A stretch of DNA of 64,000 bases from Antilocapra americana (GCA_007570785.1 ML661900.1:9246039-9310038), one strand, 5' to 3'. Numbered from the stretch's first letter, positions 43,855 to 55,289 are shown. A program made the numbers and translations. The notes: a model not told the origin generated them from the letters alone.

Positions 43855-46735
43855 CATATCCAGACAGAACATATGCCCAAATTATACCTGAGAAGAAATA
43901 ACACCTTTATATGAGGCTAATCTTGAAACTTAAGATTCTATTAATTAATAAAGTTCTTTCACACCAGACTGCAAAGGCTGGGAGAGTTTGTTATTTCTTT
44001 AAATGTCTAATTTTCAACAAAAGATTATAAGGCAAAGAAAGAAACAAGGAAACATGGCCCATTCAAATGAACAAAATGAATCTTTAGAAATAGTGAGGAA
44101 ACACACACTAGACATACTAGACAATGACTTAAGAACAACTCCCTTAAAACACTTATAGAGCTAACAGGAAACATGGGTAAGGATTAAAGGAATTTTTTTT
44201 TTAAATTGTGAACAAAATGAGAATACCAACAAAGAGAAATATAAAAGTAAGCACAAATTTGGAGATGAAAAATATAATAATTGAAAAATGTACTGGTAGT
44301 GTCCATCATCAGACTTGCACATGCAGAAGAAAAAGTCAGAAACCTTGAAAACACATTAGTTAAAAGTTTTGAGTTCAAAAAGCTAAAAGAAAGAAAAAAG
44401 TTAACAGAGTTTAAGGGATCTTACAACAACAACACTATCAATTAGACTAGTATACACATTATAGGAGTACCAGAAGGAAAAATTATATAGAAAGAAACAG
44501 AAAAATTATGTGAAGAAATAATGACTAGAAACTTCCCAAATTTAATGAAATTTGTGAATATAAGTTTCCAAGAAACATAACAAATCCCAAATAAAATGAA
44601 TCTAGAGATCCATACCAATAAACAATATAATCAAACTGCCAAAAGCCAACAACAAAGAGAATATTGAAAGCAGGGGAAAAAAGTGACTAATCACATATAA
44701 CCGATTCCCAGTGATGTTATTAATGGATTTCTCATCTGTAATCTTGCAGTCGAGAAGTTAGGGGGATGACATTTTTGTAATGCTGGAAGAAGAATACTGG
44801 CAATCAGGAACTATATCTCTGGCAAATTCTCCTTCAAAAATGAGAGATATTTGACATTCCTAGATAAACAAAAGCTGAGGAAGTCCATTAGATCTTCCAT
44901 ACAAGAAATGTTAATATGAATCCAAGTCAAAAGGATACTAGGCAGAAATTTGAAGCAAAATAAGTACATTGACATATGCAAAATCAGTGTTATTATAATT
45001 TTGGCTTTTAACTCTACTTTTTATTTTTTACAACATGTGAAATCAAATGTATATTTTAAAAATTAAAAATCTACATTAATAGTTGCATAACATATAAATA
45101 TGTGTTTTGTGACATCAATAACAGAAAGTAAATGAGTGAAGCTAAAAAGGAGTGTATTTTTGTATACCATTAAAGCTATGTTTTAAAATAAATAAAACTA
45201 AGATCATGAAATCTGGTTCCATCACTTAATGGCAAATAGATGAGGAAACTTTGGAAACCATGAGAGACTTTAATTTGGGGGGGGGGCTCCAAAATCACTG
45301 CCGATGGTGACTGCAGGCTTGAAATTAAGACCCTTGCTCCTTGGAAGAAAAGTTATGACCAACCTAGACAACATATTAAAAAGCAGAGACATTACTTTGC
45401 CAACAAAGGTCCATCTAGTCAAAGCAATGTTATTTTTCCAGTAATCATGGATGAATGTGAGAGCTTGACTATAAAGAAAGCTGAGTGCTGAAGAATTGAT
45501 GCTTTTGAACTGTGATGTTGGTGAAGACACTTGAGAGTCCCTTGGACTGCAAGGAGATCAAACCAGTCAATCCTAAAGGAAATCAGTCCTGAATATTGAT
45601 TGGAAGGACTGATGCTGAAGGTGAAATGCCAATACTTTGGCCACCTGATGCTAAGAGCCAACTCATTGGAAAAGACCCTGGTGCTGGGAAACACTGAGGG
45701 TGGGAGGAGAAGGGGACAACAGAGGATGAGATGTTTGGATGGCATCACTGACTGGATGGACATGTGTTTGAGCAAGGTACGGGACTTAGTGATGGACAGG
45801 GAAGCCTGGCATGCTGCGGTTCATGGGGTGGCTAAAAGTCAGACATGACTGAGTGATTCAACTGAAATGAAAGCTATGTTGGTATCAATTTAAGATAGAT
45901 TATTATAACTTTAGAATGTTATCTAAACCCTGTGGAAACCACAAAGCTTATGTATAACCACACACACACAGAAACACAAATAAGAAAGAAATCCAAACAT
46001 GTCACTGCAAAAAGTCAACTAAATACATAGAACAGCAGTAATGAGGGGAAAGAGACTAAGAAGCTATAAGTAATATAGGAAATGAAATGATAAAAGTAAG
46101 TGCTTCCTCATCAGTAATTTAAATGTATTAACCCTGCCATCAAAAATGTAGTTTGAAAAAAAAATGTAGTTTGGTAAAAATGTATAAAGATTCAAGATCC
46201 AGTGTTATCACACAGAACACACTTTAGATCTAAGAAAACCACAGGTTGAAAGTGAAAGGATGGAAAAGATATTCCCTGTAAGTAGTTTAAAAAAAGAGAA
46301 TGAGAACAGGGATGGCCATTTTAATATCAGACAAAATAAATTTTAGATCAAAAATTTTTACAAAAAGTAAAGATGAACATTGTATAATGATGAAAGTGTC
46401 AATTCACCAGGAAGACTACAATAATATATGTATGAAACATCAGGACTCCAAAATATGTGAATTAAACATTAACGGAATTGAAGGGAAGGAAAAGAAAAAG
46501 AGCTCTACAATTATAGTAGGAAACTAATGTCCTACCATCCATAGTGGATAGAACAATCAGAGAGAATATTAATGGGGAAATAGAGCATTTGAAAAACACT
46601 ATAGACCAATTGTACGTAACAGTATACAATCACTCCAACCAAAAATATCAGAGTACACATTCTTCTCAAGTGCACATGGAATATTCTTCATAACAAACTA
46701 TGTTAGGCCACAAGGCAAGTCTTGAAAGGAAAGAA
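43855..46735 (+). mobile_element. Old L1: ORF1, inter-ORF region and endonuclease start
   Basis: Sense L1 with ORF1 landmarks GAACAAAATGAGAATACCAAC (44211-44231), ACATTATAGGAGTACCAGAAGG (44456-44477), AACTTCCCAAATTTAATG (44531-44548), TAATCAAACTGCCAAAAG and TCAGTCGAGAAG-type text. Then come a CTGTGGAAACCACAAAGC (45932-45949) inter-ORF piece and ORF2 start text AGTGAAAGGATGGAAAAGATATTCC and GGCCATTTTAATATCAGAC. A BovB interrupts it at 45183-45869. All frames are broken. Confidence 0.82.
45183..45869 (+). mobile_element. BovB with 11-bp target-site duplication, inside old L1
   Basis: Sense 5'-truncated BovB starting near KTKIMKSGSIT and ending at the ATTCAACTGAAATG terminus. Perfect direct repeat AAAGCTATGTT at 45172-45182 and 45870-45880; removing the insert restores L1 text. 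A run of ten G at 45277-45286 replaces the usual shorter run and shifts the frame. Confidence 0.95.
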
Positions 46736-47389
46736 GAAAGTAAGGTGAGTATCTTAGAGGTCTTCAACTTCAGATAAAGGCAATATGAAGAGGTCACAGT
46801 TTCTGCAGAAAACTAGAAACTCTGGGATGCAGCTTTTTAAAACAATCATTTAAGGGCACTTAAAATGTATGATAAATGGAAGATAAAAATATGAAAGAAT
46901 TTTGCTTCTTATACATTGCTGCAACTTTGTCTAAAAAGTGTGTTCAGTCTTTGGCAACATTCCGCATCCCATCCTTTTCCCTTTAGCTCATTAGATTCTT
47001 GGCTGAATGGAAAAGATCTGTATTTGCCAAAGGTAGAGGATTCAATTTAGAATGAAGGATAAAAACCAGTGTCACTAGTCAAAACAGGGAAAACCTGAAG
47101 TTTTCCAGTGCATTTTGGGATATTTAGCAGATCATCCAGAAATTTAATAGGAAGAATCTGGAAGTGAGAAATCCAAAGGACAAAGATAGTGTCATCACAG
47201 ATCCCAGGCTAATTGATTAACTGTTTGTATGATCCAGAGATCCAAGAGAGCACAACAAAATATGAAACTCAAGTAATACATGAGAATTGGCTGCGAATTT
47301 GAATGCTTTCTTCAATCAACATATGGCTTAGTCAGCAGAGTTTGAAGTATCTGATCACAGGTCTGCTGAAATATTTGCTGACCACTAAA
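46736..47389. other. Unassigned DNA
   Basis: No repeat or exon recognised. It lies between two old L1 pieces and may be decayed L1 5' sequence. Confidence 0.35.
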
Positions 47390-48140
47390 CTATACAAACA
47401 AAGGTCTTATCCCTCATGAACCAGGCTAAAAAATATAAATTAAAATTATAAAATCTGACGAGAGACATCAGCTTGCAGGAAACAATGCAGGGGAAACAAA
47501 TACCACAATATAAATCTAACCAAACTAGCAAAACATATAAACAAACAAAAATCTCAACAATGATATAAATCACATTCCAAAGCTGCTAGAAAATACTTTC
47601 TAAAATATTTGATTTTCAACCAAAACTAGTAGACACACAAGAAAGACAAAGGAGAATTTTACCCACACTATAGATGATAAAACACTCAATAAAAACTGAC
47701 TTTTAGGACATCTAGATGTTAGATTTAGTAGGAAAAAAAAGACTTCAAAGCAGCTATTGTACATATATTCAGAGAATTTAAGTTATGTTTAAAAATTAAA
47801 AAATATTATGGAAACAATTATTCAACAAATAAAGAATATCAATAGATAAATGGAAATTAATAAATAGAGCCAAATGAAAATTTCTAATTTGAACAACAAT
47901 TGAAAGATTCACTATATATGTGTAACAGCAATTTTGTTATAACAAAAGTAAAAACCATTGAACTTATTATAGATCAGTGGAAATAATCCAATCCAAAGAA
48001 CAGAAAGAAAATTCATCAAAGAAAACAAAGTCTCTAAGATCAATGGCACAAAGCTGTATACATGTAATGGAGGCAGTAGATGGGGATTAGAGAGATAAAC
48101 AAGAACAAAAATATCTGAAGGGAAGGAAATATAAAGAAGA
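47390..48140 (+). mobile_element. Old L1 5' region / ORF1-like fragment
   Basis: AATATTTGATTTTCAACCAAAA (47605-47626), AAGACTTCAAAGCAGCTATTGT, AAAGAATATCAATAGATAAATGG (47831-47853) and AACAGAAAGAAAATTCATCAAAG follow the order of L1 ORF1 and its upstream region. A-rich and heavily diverged. Confidence 0.55.
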
Positions 48141-48213
48141 CCAAGTATCCCTCTTGATGTTTTTAGCCATATGAAGATTTAAAGTGGTTTGCACACAGTC
48201 ATATATGACTCAA

Positions 48214-48233
48214 ACTGTGTGTGTGTGTGTGTA
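48214..48233. repeat. (TG)n microsatellite
   Basis: CTGTGTGTGTGTGTGTGTGT run. Confidence 0.93.
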
Positions 48234-50102
48234 CTGAAATTGTAAACCATCTAGTGATATGTTTTACAGTAAACAAATGGACATATATTGGTATACTGTT
48301 TGGGGCCTTTTGAGTTTAGAAGAGTCTAATAATCTTCAGTGGTCAGGTCAACAGTGATAAATATCTGCTTTGATAAGCATAAACCTGCATGCCTCAAGGA
48401 ATGTAATTCATTGATATAGAACCAATTTAATCACATGTATGTAGTTCTTGTGAATGTGATGGCATTTCAATTTAAACTTAAACAGTAAAAGTGCATTATG
48501 AGTTGGCTCTAATGCAACAAAAATGGTAACTGTGGATGTCATTTGATTTATAAATTTCAAAATCTGTAAAGCAATAAAATAGAGAATATAAATACTTATA
48601 GTAACATTTTAATGTAATACTTCACTTTTTTCATAGAAACAGTGTAGGAAAGGTAATAAAAATGTTATTTAATGAGTTTTATTTGTGTCTCTTAATAAGA
48701 TGCTCATGGCCTTGTCTGTTTTGTCTGAAACCCAACAAAGATGTGATACACTGCTCTTCACAACAAGCTGTTAGGAATTTAGGGACTACTTAGAGAAGGG
48801 GGAATTATTCATTAAAAAGGAAGCAGAGACTTTCAAAATGATCACTGGTAGGTATTGTGAAGAAAAATGTTATCTGACAAAGCAGATAATGAGGACTAAG
48901 AGAAGCATTAGACTCCCTGATATAATATGGATTGTTTTGTTTCTATTTTATTTTGACCCACTCCAAAAATTTTTGGCATGCCTTTTTAATAGTTTTCATA
49001 TTTGAAGTCCAGTAATGCTATTACAAATTGCTTTATATATTAAGCAATTCAAATTATACTTTTTCATGTGGAGTCTTGTATATTCAATTTGATTTGTAAT
49101 TGACATAATTTAAATGTTGAGGTGATAGATGTTCAGAGATGGCTGCTTTTAGTTTAATGAATTTCATTGTTTAAGGTACAAAAATTAAGTGCCTCCTATA
49201 TCCTTCAGCTGTTTATTTGGACACAGAAATGTGATCATAGCTTTTAAATGTGATCATGGCTTTTAAAGCTATGTGATCATATCTTTTACAAGTGAATACT
49301 TGTAAAGGTTTATGGGTGAATACACCTTATAACTTCTGGTTATAAAGAGATTAGCAAATGCTTTTTGTGTGACCAAGTGAACTAAGGAAATCTCTTCAGT
49401 AAGACTGGTTGATCATATTGCTTGATAATGGAAGGAAAGCAGAAGATTTGGGGAGATGATGAAAAGCTTTCACCAAATGCCAAGTTAAAAATCTGGCTAA
49501 AATCCTATTTAGTGAAATTGAACATGCTATATTTTAACTTGTTGCATATTATTTTGAAATGATAGACGTTTAAATCATTATAGTAATTCATTATTCCTTC
49601 ATAGATTAAGCAAAATTACTGTTTTTGTTTCTTCTATTTATTAAATACCTAATATTTATATTTTTTTAACAGTAGGTCCTTGTTGGTTATCTATTTAAAA
49701 TACAGTAGTGGGTACATGTCTTCCAATCTAGATGCAAATTACATGTCTATTGATAGTTCTTCTTATGCAAAAAATATATTTTTCTATTCTATACCAATTC
49801 TAATATAATAGTAATAATAATAATAACTATGTTGCCTATAGGTTTCTATATTTTTATATATATTTATTTTTTATGATACTTGTCCAGGAAGCTATTGTGT
49901 AAACACAATATTTCAGAGTAACCTGAATTTAAATGATCTAAAGTAGAAAATTTTAGGTGAAGAACCAAGATGAAAATAAGAAGTATCAGTAAAGAGATAC
50001 ATTCAGTTATTCTGTGAAGGTTATATTTAACATAAAAAAGAAAAAAAATCAGCAGGTTTAAAATAATAATATAGTAAGAATATAGAGTGAATGTTAATAA
50101 TT
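48234..50102. other. Long repeat-poor AT-rich stretch with 19-bp triplicate
   Basis: No named repeat or exon over nearly 1.9 kb. The notable structure is three copies of a 19-base unit TGTGATCATAGCTTTTAAA at 49230-49248, 49249-49267 (one change) and 49272-49290 (diverged), followed by a hairpin (49285-49306). An (AAT) patch lies at 49806-49826. Confidence 0.5.
49230..49290. repeat. Three-copy 19-bp tandem repeat
   Basis: Unit TGTGATCATAGCTTTTAAA. Copies 1 and 2 abut with a single difference. Copy 3 starts after four extra bases and has further changes (TGTGATCATATCTTTTACA). Each contains the palindrome TGATCA. Confidence 0.9.
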
Positions 50103-50519
50103 TTCAGTTCAGTTCAGTTGCTCAGCCGTGCCTGACTCTGCGACCCCATGAACCGCAGCACGCCGCCAGGCCTCCCTGTCCATCACCAACTGCCAGAGTT
50201 TACTCAAATTCATGTCCATTGAGTCAGTGATGCCATCCAACCATCTGATCCTCTGTCGTGTCTTTCTCCCACCCCCAATCCTTCCCAGCATCAGGGTCTT
50301 TTCCAATGAGTCACCTCTTCGCATGAGGTGGCCAAAGTATTGGCGCTTCAGCTTCAACATCAGTCCTTCCAATGAACACCCAGGACTGATCTTTAAGACG
50401 AACTGGTTGGATCTCCTTGCAGTCCAAGGGACTCTCAAGAGTCTTCTCCAACACCACAGTTCAAAAGCATCCATTCTTCAGCCCTCAGCTTTCTTTATAG
50501 TCCAACTCTCACATCCATA
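50103..50519 (-). mobile_element. BovB 3' end, left part (split by Bov-A2)
   Basis: Antisense BovB from CAGTTCAGTTCAGTTGCTCAG to CTCTCACATCCATA. The minus strand reads [20 protein letters not shown] and on to [20 protein letters not shown]. Continues at 50808 after the SINE. Confidence 0.95.
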
Positions 50520-50807
50520 GGGAGTAGGCATTGGTGACCCACTCCAGTAATTTTGCCTGGAAAATCCCATGGACGGAGGAGCCTGATAGGCTACAGTCCA
50601 TGGGGTCGCAAAGAGTTGGACACGACTAAGCGACTTCACGTTCACTTTTCACATTCATGCATTGGAGAAGGAAATGGCAACCCACTCCGGTATTCTTGCC
50701 TGGAGAATCCCAGGGACAGGGGAGCCTGGTGGGCTGCCGTCTGTGGGGTCGCACAGAATCGGACACGACTGACACCACGCAGCAGCAGCAGCAGCAGCAG
50801 CAGCAGT
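50520..50807 (+). mobile_element. Bov-A2 SINE nested in BovB, 9-bp target-site duplication
   Basis: Sense Bov-A2 made of two monomers (CCCACTCCAGTAATTTTGCC and CCCACTCCGGTATTCTTGCC starts) ending in an (AGC)n tail. Perfect repeat ACATCCATA at 50511-50519 and 50808-50816 duplicates BovB sequence. The SINE is therefore younger than this BovB. Confidence 0.96.
50779..50806. repeat. (CAG)9 microsatellite, Bov-A2 tail
   Basis: Pure CAG/AGC run of 28 bases forming the SINE 3' tail. Long enough to be length-variable. Confidence 0.95.
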
Positions 50808-50983
50808 ACATCCATACGTGACTACTGGAAAAACCATAGCTTTGACTAGATGAACCTTTGTTGACAAAGTAATGTCTCTGCTTTTAAATATGCTGTCTAG
50901 GTTGGTCATAACTTTCCTTCCAAGGAGTAAGCGCCTTTTAATTTCATGGCTGCAATCACCATCTGCAGTGATTTTGGATTTTA
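50808..50983 (-). mobile_element. BovB, right part (split by Bov-A2)
   Basis: Continuation of the same antisense BovB: ACATCCATACGTGACTACTGG to CATCTGCAGTGATTTTGG. The minus strand encodes VMTNLDSIFKSRDITLSTKV. 5'-truncated at about 50983. Confidence 0.95.
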
Positions 50984-52206
50984 AATAATTCTAATTTTAA
51001 ATCTGATGTACTACTTAAAATGTACTTGTTAAAAATCAAATTACAATAATTGTATTAATAATAATTACCAGGGAAAGAAAGCAGTGAGAATTCTAAACCA
51101 AATGATAATCTATATTAAGTAAACAAGACTATTTTTTAAGAATTTTATATAGGCTACATTTCACTGAAATTGCAATAAACTTCAATTTATGAACAAGTTC
51201 CTCTTTGAACATTTACCTTTATGTATTTTTCATGGCATCTTTCAATAGATGATAATTAAAAGAAATGTGATACATGCATTTGTACATATGTGTATCAAAG
51301 AAGAGCTACGAAGTATACAAAAAGAAGAAAGCTGAAGATGTAATCAAATAGCATTTTTAAATTATTTACACTTGACTAATTAGAGTATAACTAAATCAGG
51401 ATACAAAAAATAGCATGCACAAAATGAATATCAAAAGGTATTTTCTAAATCAGTAAGTGCCTGCCAGACATTTAAAGTGATCTCATGAATCCAAAAAGGA
51501 GCAGAAAGCAGCATGCCATTTGTAGTCTGTCTTAAAGTTGTTCAGCATCACATTTTAAAAGCAGTTTATCTACTTTGAATAAAATCATATTCACCAATAA
51601 ATGGTAAAATCTCTATAAAGGAAATATTAAAAGTAACATTGAAATTATTGTCTTGGAAAATTTTTTTAAATGTTATTTTCCCTTCTAACATATAAGGTAA
51701 AAAATTTACAAATTAAAAAGCACCTGAAATAGCTCTAGATATCATTTTAGAGGAATTGTTTCATGATTCACAGCATGCAGACATTTGAGCTTCTTAAAAT
51801 CAAGGTTAAATTTTCAAAGACATTTTCTTTAACTCCCCCCCCAAAAAAATCCCTCAGATTGCTTTTCAACTACATTTAAGTGAAAAATGTTTTCTTTTTT
51901 TTTTTGAAGCTTCCATTTTATGTCAGCTGACCCTGCTTGAAAAATCTATATTTCATGCTGTGTAAATAGATCTGCTTTTGTACAATTCTCCTTAACGTTT
52001 TCTACATTAATCCAATCTGGAATCCTAGCAACAGATCACTTTGCTGTGTGCTATTTCTCTTTTTGAGCAAATAGGTTTTAATTGTCAAATAGCAGAGATT
52101 CAAATATAAACATTACTAAAGGTTTGATGCCAGCATATTTAGTGACTGGAATCATCACTTTTTTCCCTCCAGAATCTTCACAAAAACCTTCTCATTAAAT
52201 CATTTA
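50984..52206. other. Repeat-poor AT-rich DNA
   Basis: No named repeat or exon. A C8A7 junction is at 51835-51849 and a T run at 51894-51905. The portion 51760-52130 is slightly more complex, without coding potential. Confidence 0.45.
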
Positions 52207-52898
52207 AATGTTCAGTTCAGTTCAGTCACTCATTCGTGTCCAACTCTTTGCAAACCCATGAATAGCAGCACGCCAGACCTCTCTGTCCATCAGCAACTCC
52301 CTGAGTCCACCGAAACACATGGCCATCGAGTCGGTGATGCCATCCAGCTATCTCATCTTCTGTTGTTTCCTTCTTCTCCTGCCCTGAATCTTTCCCAGCA
52401 TCAGGGTCTTTTCCAATGAGTAAGCTCTTTGCATCAGGTGGCCAAAGTATTGGAGTTTCAGCTTCAACATCAGTCCTTCCAATGAACACCAAGGACCGAT
52501 CTCCTTTAGGATGGACTGGTTGGATCTCCTTGCAGTCCAAGGGACTCTCAAGAGTCTTCTCCAACACCACAGTTCAAAAGCATCAGCTCTTTGGCACTCA
52601 GCTTTCTTCACCATCCAACTCTCACATCCATACATGACTACTGGAAAAACCATAGCCTGGACTATAGGGACCTTTGTTGGCAAAGTAATGTCTCTGCTTT
52701 TTAATATGTTGTCTAGGTTGGTCATAACTTTCCTTCCAAGGAGTAAGCGTCTTTTAATTTCATGGCTGCAATCACCATCTGCATGGATTTTAGAGCCCAG
52801 AAAAATAAAGTCAACCACTGTTTCCACTGTTTCCCCATTTATCTGCCACGAAGTGATGGGACCAGATGCCATGATCTTAGTTTTCTGAATGTTGAGCT
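52207..52898 (-). mobile_element. BovB, 3' part (split by solo LTR)
   Basis: Antisense BovB 3' region starting TTCAGTTCAGTTCAGTCACTC and reaching TTCTGAATGTTGAGCT. The interrupted element resumes at 53673 after the LTR. Confidence 0.96.
52348..52880 (-). pseudogene. BovB ORF C-terminal remnant
   Basis: One of the better preserved BovB frames in the window. In order the minus strand reads [96 protein letters not shown] and [20 protein letters not shown]. This is the thumb and C-terminal region of the RTE reverse transcriptase. Its N-terminal continuation lies beyond the LTR, so the frame at 52881-52923 runs into LTR sequence and is meaningless. Frameshifted near 52350-52400 into the last segment. 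Confidence 0.92.
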
Positions 52899-53672
52899 TG
52901 AAAGGTTGTTGACAAAATCGCAAAAAAGACGTTGGGAATCTTGGCCTCTGGAAGAGAAGAATTCAATCAAGGGCCAGAGACAAGGCTTGATCGCTCAGAG
53001 CTTCTGTGTAATAAAGTTTTATAAAGTTTAAAGGAGATAGAGAAAGCTTCTGACATAGGCATCAGAAGGGGATAGAAAGAGTACCCCCTTGTTAGTCTTC
53101 AACTGGATGTTATACAGTCACTAGCAGTTTGCTAATGAAAGAAAGGAATGTCTCAAAACTCAGAATGGCTCCAGGCCCCTCATACATAAGATCTATTTTG
53201 GGATAATCTTGGCACCAGAGGAGTCATCCGGGGCCATAAAACCATTGAGCTGAATCTTGTAGAAGGGCAGTTTACCATATAGATAGTTTCATTTACATAG
53301 ATTAGGGGAACAATGTCTGAGTATAACTTACTGGTTTGTCAAGTAGGTTCTAAGCCATTTGGCAGAACTTGACTCCAAGACAGAGTTTGGGGTAAATGCA
53401 GAGTACATTAACATAGCTTAAGACAAACATTTCCATAAGAAGAATGCATTGGTTAACTCAAGGTTTGAGAATAGTTAATTTCAGGTGAGACCAGGTGTCC
53501 TTAAGGCAACACAGTATTTTATGAGAAACATCTGTTAGATTTGTATAGAGAAGGAAAAAATATCACTAGTTTGTTTCTTCCTGCCGCTTAAGAGAGCGAT
53601 AAAAATGTCTGACACTTGCAGCCTATTTCCTCCCTTTGGAGACCCCTGGCCTTCCTGCCTGTTACCCTCTCA
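52899..53672 (-). mobile_element. Solo LTR of a class I endogenous retrovirus (BTLTR1-like)
   Basis: A 774-bp unit with TGA...TCA inverted ends (TGAAAGG left, CCCTCTCA right on the plus strand). It is flanked by the 4-bp duplication AGCT at 52895-52898 and 53673-53676, the spacing typical of gammaretrovirus-like class I elements. No gag, pol or env sequence is present, so it is a solo LTR left by recombination between two LTRs. A TATAAAA box on the minus strand (53017-53023), about 120 bases from the left end, suggests it is transcribed leftwards. The family name is from memory of the bovine consensus. Confidence 0.85.
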
Positions 53673-54165
53673 AGCTTTAACCCAACTTTTTCACTCGCCT
53701 CTTTCACTTTCAGCAAGAAGCTCTTTAGTTCTTCTTCACTTTCTGCCATAAGGGTGGTGTCATCTGCATATCTGAGGTTATTGATATTTCTCCCAGCAGT
53801 CTTGATTCCAGCTTGTGCTTCCTCTGGCCCAGCGTTTCTCATGATGTACTCTGAACAGTGGTAAAATAAGTAGGGTGACAGTATACAGGCTTGACATACT
53901 CCTTTTCCTACTTGGAACCAGTCTATTGTTCCATGTCCAGTTCTAACTGTTGCTTCCTGACCTGCATACAGGTTTCTCAAGAGACAGGTCAGGTGGTCTG
54001 GTATCCCCATCTCTTTCAGAATTTTCCACAGCTTATTGTGATCTACATAGTCAAAGGCTTTGGCATAGTCAATAAAGCAGAAATAGATGTTTTTCTGGAA
54101 CTCTCTTGCTTTTTTGATAATCCAGCGGATGTTGGCAATTTGATCTCTGGTTCCTTTGCCTTTTC
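53670..54165 (-). pseudogene. BovB RT palm remnant with intact YADD
   Basis: Open over about 160 residues on the minus strand. Order: GTRDQIANIRWIIKKAREFQ, YFCFIDYAKAFDYVDHNKLW (motif A), GIPDHLTCLLRNLYAGQEAT, GVCQACILSPYLF (motif B, where the family has GVRQGCILSP, so two changes at a conserved box), and NNLRYADDTTLMAES (motif C, catalytic Asp pair retained). It ends at the LTR insertion. Not functional: no endonuclease, split by the LTR. Confidence 0.92.
53673..54165 (-). mobile_element. BovB, RT part (continues from 52898)
   Basis: Antisense BovB from AGCTTTAACCCAACTTTTTC to GATCTCTGGTTCCTTTGCC, continuous in element coordinates with 52207-52898. Its 5' limit coincides with the tail of the neighbouring L1. 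Confidence 0.95.
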
Positions 54166-55254
54166 TTTCTTTCTTTTTTTTTTTTATTATTGTTTTTGCC
54201 ATACATTGTCATGATATCACCATGAGTTTACATATGCTTCCACTCCGGGTCCCCCCTCCCTCCTCCCTCCCCTCCGGTAAATCTCGCTGCACCAGTCCCG
54301 AGGATCAATCCTGTGCTGGCGATTGATTAGACACATGACAATTAACATGCTTCAATGCCCCTCTCCCATATCATCCCACCCTTACCCTCATCCACAAAGT
54401 CCACAAGTCTATTCTATACATCTGCGTTCCTTTTGTTGTCTCCCATGTTGGGTTCTCATTACTGTCTTTCTAAATTCCATATATATGTGTTAATATACTG
54501 TATTGTTGTTTTTGCTTCTGACTTACTTCACTCTGGATAATAGGCTCCAGTTTCGTCCATCTGAGTAGAATTGCTTCAAATGAATTTTTTTTTAATGCTG
54601 AGTAATATTCCATTGTGTATATGTACCATAGCTTTCTTATCCATTCATCAGTTGATGGGCATCTAGGTTGCTTCCATGTCTTAGCTATTGTAAACAATGC
54701 AGCGATGAACATTGGGGTGCACGTGGCTCTTTCAATTCTGGTTTCCTCGGTGAATATGCCCAGCAGTGGGATTGCCGGGTCATATGGCAGGTCTATTTGC
54801 AGCTTTTTAAGGAACCTCCACACTGTTTTCCATAGTGGCTGTACTAGTTTGCATTCCCACCAACAGTGTAAGAGGGTTCCCTTTTCTCCACATCCTCTCC
54901 AGCATTTATTGCTTGTAGACTTTTGGATGGCAGCCATTCTGACTGGTGTAAAGTGGTACCTCATTGTGGTTTTGATTTGCATTTCTCTGATAATGAGTGA
55001 TGTTGAGCATCTTTTCATGTGTTTGTTAGCCATTTTTATATCTTCTTTGGAGAAATGTCTGTTAAGTTCTTTGGCCCACTTTTTAATTGGGTTGTTTATT
55101 TTTCTAGAATGGAGCTGCAGGAGTTGTTTGTATATTTTTGAGATTAATTGTTTGTCTGTTGCTTCATTGGTTATTATTTTCTCTCATTCTGAAGGCTGTC
55201 TTTTCACCTTGCTTATAGTTTCCTTTGTTGTGCAAAAGCTTTTTATTTTTTAGA
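54166..55254 (-). mobile_element. Young bovid L1, 3' end, 5'-truncated
   Basis: T-rich tail complement, then TTTTTGCCATACATTGTCATG and antisense ORF2 C-terminus up to GTTGTGCAAAAGCTTTTTA. It abuts BovB directly, so it either inserted at the BovB 5' end or into it with loss. Confidence 0.95.
54470..55033 (-). pseudogene. L1 ORF2 C-terminal fragment, 187 codons open
   Basis: The C-terminal tail of L1 ORF2 protein in one open frame. The cysteine-rich segment [20 protein letters not shown] (CX3CX7HX4C) comes first, then [40 protein letters not shown] and a terminal THIYGI stop. The openness over 187 codons indicates a fairly recent insertion. Endonuclease and RT domains are absent, so it cannot retrotranspose. 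Confidence 0.93.
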
Positions 55255-55289
55255 ATTAGTATTAGTTATTTGCATAATAAAGTGCTAGT

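Noticed and set aside
49230..49290. Possible CRISPR-like or iteron array
   Set aside because: Only three copies, no uniform spacers, and the genome is mammalian; best explained as a small tandem duplication.
52899..53672. Possible complete endogenous provirus
   Set aside because: Only one LTR with AGCT duplications; BovB continues directly on both sides and no internal retroviral sequence is present.
54615..55253. 212-codon open frame on the plus strand
   Set aside because: It is the antisense shadow of the L1 ORF2 C-terminus encoded on the minus strand; the protein has no domain of its own.
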